DNA of 64,000 bases from Euglena gracilis (taxonomy: Eukaryota; Euglenida; Euglenophyceae; Euglenales): positions 1,984,001-2,048,000 of the forward strand of contig CP154954.1 of the NCBI GenBank assembly GCA_039621445.1, given 5' to 3'. Position 1 is the stretch's first letter. Every line of letters starts with the position of its first letter. Of this stretch, positions 31,591 through 41,555 are shown piece by piece. The position numbers and the translations under genes are program-made. The notes below the pieces were generated by a model. It was not told the origin of the DNA. It saw only the letters and a program-made list of their open reading frames with translations, and searched no databases.

Positions 31591-32811
31591 TTATTGATGA
31601 CTGCTGGAAAACCGAGGACGCGCGGCAATCCAGAGCTTCTCTCCATCACCAACGCGGCTGCAACCAACGTACAACTGGCCGTGCGAGAAGACCGGAGACG
31701 GCAGCCACAGGCCGACCCGCTCAAACGTCTGCCCCTGCGCCTTGTTGATGGTCATGCAGAAGGCGAGACGCATCGGGTACTGTCGGCGAGTAAAGGGTAG
31801 GCTGCCGTCGGTGTTCTCCGCGGACGTCAAATTGATGCGCGGTACGCACACGATGTCCCCCTTTCGCGGACCGCTTGCGAGCTTCACCTGAATGCTTCGA
31901 CGGCGCAGCGCAACGACGATGGCGCGTGTTCCATTCATGACACCCTCGTTGCGGTTCATGTTGCGAATGAACACGACGGGCGCCCCGAGCTTCAAGATGA
32001 GCTTGTGTGGCGGAAGACCGGGTGGCGTGAGGGAGTTGAGCAGCTCGATGGAGTACTGGGCTTCCAGCTCCGCGTGCTCCGGTCCGAAGCAATCTGCACT
32101 CAAGTACGTCACGGGCTCACCGTGCAAGACGTCGAGCACCTTGTCGTTCAGGTGGTCAACGTACTTGTTGAGAGTGCTCAGAATGCACGCGTTCTGGACC
32201 ACTGCCGTCGTGTCGCGCAGTGCAGGGAACACCTTCTCCACCATGTCCATCGGTGTGTCTATGTCCACCTGCATGCGCTCGGGAACAGTGATGCTGCTCT
32301 CCTTGCCATCGCCGATGTCCAGCAGCCACTGCGCGAAGTGTTGCATCCGCTGTGCCATGGCCGGTTGGTCCACGAGGCGCGCCACCCGCATGTTCATCGT
32401 CATCTTCAAGACGGTGAAATGCCGCCAGAGATGAGACTCCTTCACCGTGGAGTTCACTATCTGTCCGCGGCCAGCCTTCGTGAGCACGGGGGTCAGTTGA
32501 CGGAAGTCACCGGAGAGGACGACCACCTTCCCACCAAAGGGAACATCCGCAAGACGCGCATCCACGACACGCATGATGTCGCGCAGCAGGCAGTCAATCA
32601 GTTCGTACATTTCCTTCCGGCCCATGGTCGCTTCGTCGATGACTATCAGCACCGCATCACGCAGTACCTTCGCCCGTTCGCTTTGTACAGCAAGGCTGCT
32701 CTTTGGTTCCTTGTCCACCATGGGTACTGGGACACCAAAACGGCTGTGTGCCGTTGTTCCTCCTGGCAGCAGCAAAGCGGCGATGCCGGTGAGGGCAGTT
32801 GCAATGACAAT
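31591..32811 (-). CDS. Helitron PIF1-family helicase domain
   Basis: After the split Walker A (in the preceding block) come IVIATALTGIAALLLPGGTT with AHSRFGVPVP, Walker B LIVIDEATM, GGKVVVLSGDFRQLTPV, the LGAPVVFIRNMNRNEGVMNG motif, and the C-terminal MTINKAQGQTFERVGLWL and LYVGCSRVGDGEKL motifs. This is the PIF1/RecD2-like superfamily 1B helicase that unwinds DNA during Helitron transposition. The frame ends with TAA at 31591. Residues upstream of 32811 in the same frame belong to the insert and are not real protein. Confidence 0.9.
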   Translation of the reverse strand: MVIATALTGIAALLLPGGTTAHSRFGVPVPMVDKEPKSSLAVQSERAKVLRDAVLIVIDEATMGRKEMYELIDCLLRDIMRVVDARLADVPFGGKVVVLSGDFRQLTPVLTKAGRGQIVNSTVKESHLWRHFTVLKMTMNMRVARLVDQPAMAQRMQHFAQWLLDIGDGKESSITVPERMQVDIDTPMDMVEKVFPALRDTTAVVQNACILSTLNKYVDHLNDKVLDVLHGEPVTYLSADCFGPEHAELEAQYSIELLNSLTPPGLPPHKLILKLGAPVVFIRNMNRNEGVMNGTRAIVVALRRRSIQVKLASGPRKGDIVCVPRINLTSAENTDGSLPFTRRQYPMRLAFCMTINKAQGQTFERVGLWLPSPVFSHGQLYVGCSRVGDGEKLWIAARPRFSSSHQ

Positions 32812-33123
32812 GCATTTGATCCGCGAACTGTGAGCCCTACTCCACCGTGCACCTGGCCTGAGTTGCTGGAAATTCGTTTCACTTTCGAATTCAGTTGCAT
32901 TCAATTTCCGCCTGTCGGAATGGTTGAAATCAGAAAGCTGATTAAATCAGTCACCCGTGGCGTTCAATTGCGTGGAATTGAATTTGTGTCTGTCGGAATG
33001 CGTCAAGTCGGAAAGCTGATTAAATCAGTGACCCCTACCTTTTTTCCGAAGCTGATGCTGGCAGCAACGATCCAGTGAAAAGTGTGCACAATTCCTTCCA
33101 TCGGTTCAAATGCAGCTGGCAAT
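32812..33123 (-). other. Noncoding insert 4 inside the helicase, with 9-bp complementary ends
   Basis: The 312-bp insert separates RGEGM from IVIATALTGIAA, which together give the usual helicase spacing. Its ends carry TGCATTTGA (32811-32819) and TCAAATGCA (33106-33114), perfectly complementary. AAT is repeated at both boundaries. No GT-AG pair gives the correct frame. Inside are two tandem units of about 80 bp, each with GAAAGCTGATTAAATCAGT and CTGTCGGAATG. Confidence 0.65.
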
Positions 33124-35003
33124 CATTCCTTCCCCTCGAACATGTGCCAGCAGCAGCTCGAGGAGGAAGGTCTTCCCGCAACCACCACAGGCGTATACGA
33201 AGAAACACTTGGCGTCCGTGACGGGCTTCGCAAGCGCTGCCAAAATCGTGTCCACCACGTTCCGTTGCTCGGCATTGCACTGCGACAACAGGTTCTGCGC
33301 CTTCTCTTTCTCCTTCGCGGTGTCGTAGCACGTCTCCATGCGGCGGCATTCTGCTACAGACGATGCTTGACGCGGAGCGTGCGGGAACGGCATGTCGGAG
33401 AACTCCCGGAGCGAAGATCCCTGTGCCTGGAGCAACTTCTCGATGTCCCACAGCGCCTCGTTCTCCAGCTCAGCATCGGTGGAGTCCAGATTGTCACGTC
33501 GGCGGCGAAACACCTTGTCCTCCATCATTTTTCCCTTGAACTTCTGCCACAGCGCTCGCGCACTTCTGGGGCGATTGAAGTCCAGGATGATCGCGAACAG
33601 AGAGCGCAGCTGTGCCGGCATGAGGAACTCTTCGGCCTCCGTCATACAGCGCTTCCACTCCTCATCGTCCTGCAGTAACCCGCGGCGGACACACGCATCG
33701 TGGAACGTGGGCGAGACCTGTGACTCCACCGTGCGCAACATTTCCCACGACGTTGCTCCCTTCACGTGGTGCAGCAGCATGCGCAGGTAGTATTTTTCCC
33801 CCTGTCGCGGAGAAACGAAGTACACGCGGCCGATGGCTCCAGTCTGCTCGGGGTTGGCGCGTCGTGACCACATCCCGCGGTCCATGCGATACTCGGACGG
33901 GAAGTCAGCGTACGTGAGGTGAAGACCGTCGCTGTGATGGAAGTTGTACTCCAACCACTGTGTCAACGCTGTGTGCTCGGCACGGTCTGCAACATCCGCG
34001 AGGTCTTCCATCTCGTCGAACGTCACAGTGTGCTGACCGGGAAGGTGAATAGGCAGGCGCATCACGCTCGGCTGGTTCCCGTGGAGGTCGAAGGAGAAGA
34101 ATCGCCACAGAGCCTCGCTCGTAGAAATGTAGCGACCCTCCTGCCAGCGCTGTATCTCGTCCACGTCCTCCAGCACTGTCGGTTGCGCCTGCATCTCCTC
34201 AGCAGCACTGCCTTCCACCGTCTCACACACGTTCGCTGCGTAGTCTGCAGCAATCTGCACTTCCGCACGGTCGCCACCCTTGTGAATGTACTTGTGCAGG
34301 TACTTCACAGCATGAAGCGTACTGCACACTTCCACGTTCAGGTGACAGCCGTACTTCAGGAGCAGCGCACGATTGTACGGCACCACCCAACGGTCGTCGA
34401 TGGCGATGCCTCGGTGAGTGGTGTACGTTGCTGCGCAGCGGCGTCGGTACAGTGGGTAACCGTTTTGATCCTCCTCGGTCTCCAGCTGACGCCGCTTGGG
34501 GAAGTGCCGAGTACACTTGCCGTTCTTCACGCACGGTGCGGAGTTGTCGTGCCCGACGCAGGGGTTGTGCAGCATGTGCCGCATGACCAAGTCGTGCAGT
34601 TCGGGCTCGCGAACAGGATCGGGGATCTCCGCACACACCACGCTGTCGTAGTCGGCAGGCGTTGACAGCTTGCTCTCTGCCGTGAAGAACAGCAGGATGT
34701 GCGCATGTGGAAGTCCGCGCTTTTGCCACTCCACCGCATACAGGTGAGCAGCATGACGACCGAGGACGCCGTTCCGCAGGTCCATCATGAGCTCTGCCAG
34801 CTTCAGGTGAAAAACGCGCGTAGTGAGGTCGATGCGTTGCGCAGCACTGTCTCCAGCAGGAACGGCGTTTTCGATCTCCTTCCACTTCGAATTTGCAAAC
34901 ATGTTCCAATACCATCCATTCTTGCCAGTTGCGCGTCGCAACTGGCAACTGTTTGTCCGAGGAAAAGCGAACCTGATTTCTGTCCACACAGGATGCTGAC
35001 AGC
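33121..35003 (-). CDS. Helitron HUH Rep domain and start of helicase
   Basis: About 627 codons without a stop. The metal-binding HUH motif is GLPHAHILL (His95 and His97, counted from the Trp-Thr-Glu-Ile start). The catalytic tyrosine motif is KYLHKYIHKG (Tyr230, Tyr234), the two-tyrosine arrangement of Helitrons. These residues nick one DNA strand and form the 5' phosphotyrosine link. Near the end lies the helicase Walker A motif GGCGKTFL (about 602-609). The domain is then cut by insert 4 just after RGEGM. All key residues are present, so this exon looks functional. Confidence 0.9.
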
Positions 35004-35170
35004 TGATATACAGCCGAGAGCTGTATCGTGATAAAACACAGAGAACACCGGATCTAAAACCGCATTAAAGCCTTCTTGAGAAGCTGATTAAATCCGAATA
35101 CTGCCGATGCCTCTCTTGTTTTACCGTTGCCTGACCAAAGTGAACTGCATGAGAACATGCTCGAAGTGAT
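35004..35170 (-). other. Noncoding insert 3 between FITIT and the WTEI block
   Basis: About 165-170 bp on the coding strand, containing GGATTTAATCAGCTTCTC (the dispersed motif). The right-hand edge ends in a normal-looking CTGTCAG acceptor before HPVWTEI. On the left, no GT lies at the required phase after FITITS, so the donor would be unconventional or the frame has an indel. Confidence 0.55.
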
Positions 35171-35865
35171 AGTGATGAAAAGATCGGCCTTGCCCAGCTT
35201 GCGGACGATGGCCATGCCGTCGTGGTACAGCTGCGTCATGTAGCGCGTTCCTCCTACGAACGTGCTCGGCAGCACGATGCGGCGACCCACGGATGCGGAC
35301 GGTGTGCCCTGCGTAGACTGCGTCACGACATCCTGGTACACGTCGGCGCGAATGGTGTCCTGGTTGTGCCGCAACCACGACAGCTTCTGCTGCTCCACCT
35401 TTGCCCACTGTACCACAACCCACTCCTGGTACAGCGCCCCGCACCGCTGCAGGTAGGAGGGGCTGATGGCGTCCGGACGTGTCATGAGGTAGTACTTGAC
35501 GTACTCTCGCAGGGTGACGTCGTTCTTTCGCGCATTTGGTCGGCGTTGCGGTTGCAAGTCCGCCACGTTCACGCGGGCTGGTCTGCGCGCAGGTTGCACC
35601 ACCGTTCTCTCAATCCCCGGCGTCCAACCGTAGTCACCGTACGGAAACAACAGCACGAAGTGCAACGGATCGTAGCACGGGTGAAGCTCGTCGATGGTGA
35701 TGAACCCCGGCCGCTGAGCGCGCACGCGAACGATGATATCCCGCGGCGTAGCTGCTGCTCGAGCATCCACCTCCGGCAAGAACACAGCCACGTCGCTGGC
35801 GGTAGGCTGGTTGTATCGACGCCGGTCTTGATGGTGGCCGACGTTACTCGCAATCCTCATCACAA
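35171..35865 (-). CDS. Helitron protein, conserved N-terminal domain part 2
   Basis: The block begins VMRIASNVGHHQDRRRYNQ followed by PTASDVAVFLPE. It then has IDELHPCYDPLHFVLLFPYG, the GALYQEWVVVQWAKVE block, LPSTFVGGTRYMTQLYHDGM, and ends at KADLFITIT. All are classical Helitron_like_N motifs in order. The expected continuation (FITxT...P.WTEI) resumes only at about 35003, across insert 3. Confidence 0.85.
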
Positions 35866-36199
35866 AACTGAGGCGCGACTTCTTTTTTCTGTTCGGCTGA
35901 GTGGGAGCTGATTAAATCGGAGCTGATTAAATCAGAGCTGATTAAATCGGAGCTCAGTAAATTGCCTGAATTCCACTCACAAAACTGAGGCACGACTTCG
36001 TTTTTCTGTTCAGCTGGGTCAAAGCTCGGAGCTGATTACATCGGAGCTCATTGAACGGGAGCTGATTAAATGGCCCGAGTTCCATTTGAAATCCTCATCA
36101 CAAAACTGAGGCACGACTTCTTTTTTCCGTTCAGCTGAGTCGGAGCTGAATAAATCGGAGCTGATTGAATCGGAGCAACCAACACTCTGACTGACGTGA
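35866..36199 (-). other. Noncoding insert 2, three tandem units carrying the exon edge
   Basis: The phrase ATCCTCATCACAAAACTGAG, plus GC and CGACTTC, occurs at 35856 and 36094, and a shortened form at 35977. Each is followed by one to three GGAGCTGATTAAATC elements. The insert is thus made of three 110-120-bp units that copy the adjoining coding edge together with the dispersed motif. Confidence 0.7.
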
Positions 36200-36492
36200 A
36201 AACAGAAGCCACGTTTGGATCGTGGATGCCGGAGGCGCGCTCAATGACCTGAACGTACGGGTTGACCTGCTGCAACATTTCCGTCAGCTGCCGCACCACA
36301 TCAGCACGCAGTCGATCTCCCCACCGCATTTGCGTGCGCGCGTCCACCTGCGCCTGCGTGTCCAGAACATACAGCTGCGCGCAAGAGTGCGGCATCCCCG
36401 GCGGCGGCACCAGGGCGCCCATGCGGTGGTGGACGGTGCCGTTGATGCGGAAGGTCTGCAGCCCGGTCGGAAACTGCCGCGACAGCAACGTA
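36200..36492 (-). CDS. Helitron protein, conserved N-terminal domain part 1
   Basis: It contains LLSRQFPTGLQTFRINGTV, HHRMGALVPPPGMPHSCAQL, YVLDTQAQVDAR and MLQQVNPYVQVI. These are the standard Helitron blocks (FRI.G..HHR.G.L.P, QLY..D, NPYV) located ahead of the Rep domain. The block runs out at about DPNVASVF before the next insert. Confidence 0.8.
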
Positions 36493-36729
36493 CTGCATGG
36501 AAACAGCCGCAACACAGCAAACTGAGTTCTGTTTCCGCAACCAACAGGAAAAAAAAGTCAGAACAACCAACACCAAGCAACAACCAACACCAACCAACAA
36601 CCGAATAACAGCAACCAACACCAACCAACCAACCAACCAACCAACCAACAACCAACCAACACCAACTAACAACCAACCAACCAACATCAGGGGAAAAACA
36701 CCAGAGAAAAACCAACACTGAAAAGGAAA
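36493..36729 (-). other. Noncoding insert 1 in the Helitron frame, CAACCAAC microsatellite
   Basis: On the + strand the insert holds a long run of CCAAC/CCAA units (about 36560-36690). On the coding strand the flanks share GTTG. Joining at that direct repeat gives NVLLSRQF in frame, whereas the nearby GT and AG dinucleotides give the wrong phase. The insert ends carry TGCATG and CATGCA, which can pair. Confidence 0.5.
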
Positions 36730-37431
36730 GTCATGCAACACATTGCCTTCCACGCGCGCAGTTGTGGACGCCATGTTCAGGGCGGCGTTGTACAGCCGCA
36801 GGCGTTCGACAACGTGACGGCTCTCCGGCAGCCGACGGTGGAGGATGTCGTCCAGGTACCGCGGGGGACGTTGCAGTGCAGGCAGAACAACCTTTCCTTG
36901 TTCACAGCACATCCCCTCGGCCTCCCCCTTCCACCGCAACGCACCACATCGCAGACAAAGGACGTCGCCCATGCTGCCCACGTTGGACACCGTGACGTGC
37001 GACAGGTCGTCGCCACTGCGCCCGCGGAACATGGCGACCATCTGCTGCCGCCGACGCTGACGGTGCGCGCGGACTGCGTCCCGAGTTCCCGAGCGGCGTT
37101 GTGCGACACGACCTGTTTGGCGTTGCGCAACCGCTGCCTGTCGATGCTGCTGTTCCGCAGCGGAGAACAGCACGTTCCGTGGTTCTCCGACAGCTTGCGT
37201 AGGCGGGTTGCGCGGTCGCTGCGCGTCCTCGTGCTGATCACCGTGCTGTTGAGCACCCTGTTGTCGTTGTTCGGCAGGCGTGAACAACGACATGGACGCA
37301 GCATGCTGCTGGTTCAGGAACGCCGCCATGGATGACACCACCACACGCGGGGCTGGTGGCACCAATGGGGACATTGCCTGCACCGGCAACATCAGCGCGT
37401 GGCAAATTTCACTTTCCACCCCACAGTCCAT
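36730..37431 (-). CDS. Helitron protein, N-terminal Cys-rich block
   Basis: A Gln/Arg-rich start is followed by CLRCGALRWKGEAEGMCC and GKVVLPALQRPP, then LDDILHRRLPESRHV and a YNAALNMAS block. The CxxC...CC pattern followed by GKV.LP..PP is diagnostic of the Helitron helicase-like N-terminal region. The in-frame continuation past about 36730 enters a CAACCAAC microsatellite on the + strand and becomes a meaningless Leu/Val/Gly-rich string, so the coding block ends there. The exact start codon is uncertain. Confidence 0.75.
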
Positions 37432-37590
37432 TGGCCATCGAAACGAAAGAATAATACTAAATCACCAACAAAGATACAACAGCACAGCCCCAGAGTAAAA
37501 CATACTCTCGGGGACCAAAAATACGCTCAAAAACACAAAACAAAAATAACATTCGCCACGTCAGGGACATTCGGGCTGGAGGTGGGGTCG

Positions 37591-38432
37591 CCCCTGGAGG
37601 GAAGAGGCTCGCTGCACCTGCTGTCGGCGCTGCCGTCGCGCACGCTGCAAGCGCCGGTGCCAGTGCACTTGCACGTGCAGTCACCAAATTCACTGAAACG
37701 AAGAGCCTTCCTTTCACAACGGCACAAACAGCCGCATCAAAAACCACAGAAACAAAAACAGGGGGAAAAAGTCACACCTACAAACCCAAAGCAGCAGCAG
37801 TGACAGGCAATGAATTGGCTCCCTTCAGCTTCAACAACAAAAACAGAGGAAAAAAGTCACAGCTACAAAAACAAAGCAGTGAGAGCCAATAAATTCGCTC
37901 CCTTCAGCTTCAATGAATGCACGTCCAGCTGGCAACGTCACCGTCGTTGAGGCCGCTGCTGACAACCATGCAGGAGCACTAATGCAAAATCCAAAATGCA
38001 AACGACCGTCTAAAAAAACCCGATTAAAACGGCATTTTGGGTTTTCTCTTTTGCATCTGAAGAAAGCTGATTAAATCATTCTTGGGTTTCTGTCGCTCTT
38101 CCTTTCTCTGTTCCCTCTCTGTTATTTGGTTATCGCATGCAATACAGCACGATTGTTCACCGGCGACGGACAACAGGTCTGCTATTTCTGCTAGTTTTGT
38201 TCAACAATATCACTGCTACAATTCCTTTTACCATTCAAATGAAGAATATTACAAAACCCCCAAAGCCCCAAAAAAGTAATAACCCAAAAAAAATACAAAA
38301 GAACATCAACAAAAAGAACCCCTACAGCCTGCAATCGTCCTGGAGGCTGCCCCCCACGCACAGCCGCCGCCGCTGCCCCGGTCGACGGCGTGGTGGACGA
38401 TGACGCCTCCTCATCTGCAAAGACAGAGTAAG
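37591..38432 (+). repeat. Dispersed 840-bp host segment, copy 2
   Basis: Nearly identical to 8990-9829. The - strand exon with its CTTTGCAG acceptor near 38415 is present, but the upstream part of that gene is replaced by the giant inverted-repeat element, which begins immediately after GAGTAAGA. DNA between 37432 and 37590 is short, without a recognised feature. Confidence 0.85.
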
Positions 38433-38614
38433 ATTTTGGGTTTTACTGGACTTCGAAAAATTTCGAAAGATTTGGGAATAATACCCCCCCCACCAAATAA
38501 TACCCCCCCCCCCCTCGGGACGCGAATTAGGGCGAAAAAAAATACCCCGGGGGGTATATTTGGAGGGTCAGCTTAACTAACTTAATTTCCACTACCCTCA
38601 CCCCCTCAAAGTGG
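38433..38614. repeat. Outer terminal repeat, C-run rich
   Basis: It includes the palindromic TTCGAAAAATTTCGAA and AATAATACCCCCC repeats, mirrored at 62124-62305. The inner module copies end at GGGTGG/CCACCC and lack this stretch. Confidence 0.7.
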
Positions 38615-40938
38615 CCACCCTCCAGGCATCGTGGGACCCAAATGGCCACTCCAGGGGAGGGGGGACACTTTGGAGAGGAGGTCAAATTTTGGCCTTTGCC
38701 GCCTTTGGTGTCGAAGGAAAATTAGGGGTAAACCCTTTGAGGGGATAAACCAGAATTTGCCAAAAAACTTGGCCACGTTTGGGGGGTGACATTTTGAGGG
38801 GGCGAGGGTGAGTTAAATTTGGTTAAGGTAAATTGGGTGAAGTTAACTTCACTGGTGAAGATTACTTCACTGGTGAGGTTCACTACAAGAGAACTTGTTT
38901 GTCAAAAAAAAATGGCCAAAATGACATTCTTTAAGAAATTTTGATAAAAGTCCACAACAAATGCACACAGAGTGACGACCATTAACAGAATGGCGGCGCA
39001 TGTCTTATGATGGTATGGTCGTGGGTTGGAAACCCACGAGGTCACACAGGTCCTTTGAGGGGCGAGACCGTGCCAATTAAGTACATCGCCAATTTTTATT
39101 TTGGAATTCATCCAACACTTTTTCAGGCGGGTTGCTGCCTTCGGGTCCAAAAACAGTCTCCCCTTTGGCTGTAAAAAAAAAAAACTTGAACTGCACTTTT
39201 TTTGCAGTGCCTTTGACTTGTTTTTTTCTCACATGGGATGACAACAACACATAAACCCAATTTTTAAATGGGAAAAAAAGGTGCTTTGCACACAAAAAAA
39301 GGAGAAACGGTCTGAAATTTCTGAAAAAGGTAGAACATAAATTACACGGCGGAAATTAAAAAATGAATTACGCCGTAAGTTACGCGTAAGTTACAAGTGA
39401 AACTTACAATTGTAAATTACGTTGCAATGCTACCAGGTGCGAAGCGCCGAGGAAACTTTTTTTATGGCACAACCAAAATGTATTTTTTTTCTGTCCCCCT
39501 GGCCCCAAAGGGGCCGAGACGTTAACGCCTTTTTTGAATTCCAATGCTCCAAAAAATTTGAGCTAGAAAGCGAAATCATGGGTAGAACCCCTTTGGAAAC
39601 CCCCCAACTCAACCCAACTGTCGACTTCGCAACCTGGGGGGGGGGCAGCCCCCCCCCCCCCAGGTTGAGGACAATTCTTTTCTGTTTTTTAGGGGGGTTT
39701 CTTCCACAAAAATTTCATGTTTCCCCTCCCCCCTTTTGCCATGCGATTCTTTTGTACTTGTGCAATCTCCCCTTTTGCCAATGGGACATATTTTGGGTCA
39801 AATTAATACGCCAAAAAAGGCGCCATTGTTTGGGTCGAAAATCTTTTCACCTCAAATCTTGGCATTTCTTTCCATTTTTTTGACCATGTCAAGACAAATT
39901 TTCGATGGTTTGAACCAGAAAATTGATGAAAAGCGACCAAAAACGCCACCTACATCAAAAAGCAGGCTGAAATGATGAATGAAAAGAAAGGCTGGGTGAT
40001 GAAGGTTGATGCATTGTATGAAAATTGAAAGCTCGATTCTCGGGTCACGGGCGGGTCACGGGGGGGTCACGGGGGTAGCACCCCCCTAACCCCCCCAATT
40101 GGCCATCTGGACCTGTCCTTCATAATCGCGAACCCCCGAAAAACACCCGAATAAAGGCATTTTCCCTTGAAATGAGAACCCCCCCCCCCTAATTGGCCAC
40201 CTGGGCTTTGGCCAATTAGGGGGGGGGGAATAAGGGGGGGGTGTTTAAAGTGAAAATACTGGCTACCACTCTTTTTACAAGACACAAATGTTTTGCAAAA
40301 TGCATCTGAATTTCGCAAAACCCATCATTGCCAACCTCAATTGGACGAAAAATGTCGCAACTGTCTCGGGGGTAGGCAGTACAGTTGTGATTTTCTGGGG
40401 ACCCCCCCCCCCCCCCCCCCTTTCAGCTTCCCACCCCCCCCTCGGACCCCCCCCCTCCCCCCCTGTGCCTTGTTTCCAAGGAGGGGGTTTGCATGGTGCA
40501 GAGGAAGTGCATCACTTTGTAGGCATCAAGGCAATACCGTAATAAAATGTGCTCACACTGCGGGTCGCCGAGATTGCTCAGGACATGTCAAGCTTCCTTC
40601 ATTTGGTCCACCAACGCTGGCACCTCTTTTTTTTAAACGTTGTTGAAGCCGGGTGCTCCATTGGAAAGCCCAAGACTCGCAAGCCCTGGCCAGGCAACCA
40701 TGGGACTTTTGGGGGGTGGTTCGGGACGCGGGGGGGACGCGGGGGGGGGGACGCGGGGGGGACGCGGGGGGGAACTGTGGCCCAACCACCCCCACACGTT
40801 TTCTTTGGCGTCACCCGAATTTGTATGAAATTTTCATTTGGTCGCCCAAAAAACATGCCCGGCCGAAATCCGGGACGCGGGGGGGACGCGGGGGGGGGAC
40901 GCGGGGGGGACGCGGGGGGAACACCCCCTTGGGATGGA
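38615..40938 (+). repeat. 2.3-kb module M1
   Basis: The module carries no ORF I would call coding. It is dense in perfect hairpins: TCGTGGGTT-GGA-AACCCACGA (39008-39030), CAACCTGGGG/CCCCAGGTTG (about 39630-39667), and TAATTGGCCA...TGGCCAATTA (about 40191-40219). It also has ACTTCACTGGTGA doublets, TTACGCGTAA, and a G-run block of GGGACGCGG units at the inner end. The direct copy is at 53039 and inverted copies are at 46799 and 59817. Confidence 0.9.
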
Positions 40939-40984
40939 ACGGAACGGGGCAACTCAAAGTTTGGGCATTCTGTGTTTGATTGGA

Positions 40985-41420
40985 CTTGTGGTGGTCCCCA
41001 AAGGCGGCGCTTCTGCAGATTCAGGTGCACCCCGAGGCGGCTGGAGCTTGCATGGATGATTCCAAGGCCTCCATTGCGCCTACGAGGTGCCCATCATCCA
41101 GATACCATGCATTCATAGCGAGATCCCTTGGGAGTCCTGTCACCACATCTTGCCGTGTCAAGGCGAAGAAGAGCGGCCCAAAGGGGTCACCTTGCTGCAC
41201 TCCTTGCTCACTGGTGAGTTTGTGGCCTTGCGAATACAAGAAGGAGTGAGTCGCATACGACAGGCGAGCCCATGCTTCCAAGTCCGGGGCTCGTGAACGC
41301 ACTGCATCAAGCAGAGCTTGCCGATCCACCGCATTGAAGGCGTTCTGGAGGTCGACTTGCGATGCCCATGGACCATTGGGTGTGTTTTGCACGTAGGAAT
41401 GCAGTCCTTAGGCAATGGCC
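40985..41420 (-). pseudogene. LINE-like reverse transcriptase fragment
   Basis: The frame reads VDLQNAFNAVDRQALLDAV (motif A), LTSEQGVQQGDPFGPLFFAL (motif B) and AWYLDDGHL (motif C with catalytic Asp pair). These are typical non-LTR/group-II-type RT palm motifs, and differ from the RT just upstream. Only about 125 residues are intact. Fingers and thumb are missing, and the 3' side runs into module M1, so it is a fragment. A broken copy lies at 59440-59735. Confidence 0.8.
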
Positions 41421-41555
41421 ACACAGGCTCCTTCCATTGCCATCCCACTTTGGTTTGGTGAGCAAGTCTGCTGCACTTGCCCGCAAATCTGGCGATCAGG
41501 GATCGTAGGATCCGCGAAGCATGGGAACACATGGGAATGGACAACACACCCACCG

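Larger units (their letters stand above)
31591..37431 (-). mobile_element. Helitron, - strand, coding region interrupted by four noncoding inserts
   Basis: Reading right to left, the hallmark Helitron domains occur in canonical order: Cys-rich N-terminus, conserved N-terminal domain in two pieces, HUH replication initiator, and PIF1-family helicase. Such proteins nick and transfer a single strand to drive rolling-circle transposition. The reading frame is long and free of stops within each block, but it is broken at about 36729-36493, 36200-35866, 35170-35004 and 33123-32812. Terminal TC and CTRR ends with the 3' hairpin could not be placed, so element limits are unknown. The right flank joins the 840-bp host segment at 37591. 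The family assignment is firm. Activity is doubtful unless the inserts are spliced. Confidence 0.88.

Noticed and set aside
36284-36718. Leu/Val/Trp-rich membrane-like segment in the Helitron frame
   Set aside because: It is translation of the CAACCAAC microsatellite in insert 1, not protein.
38990-39065. tRNA-like fold around the GGGTTGGAAACCC hairpin in the modules
   Set aside because: A nine-base hairpin is real, but D arm, anticodon arm and acceptor stem do not form; treated as one of the module hairpins.
38902-39150. 82-residue frame in the 2.3-kb module (four copies)
   Set aside because: Conserved only because the module is conserved; the start varies between copies with A-run length and no motif is seen.
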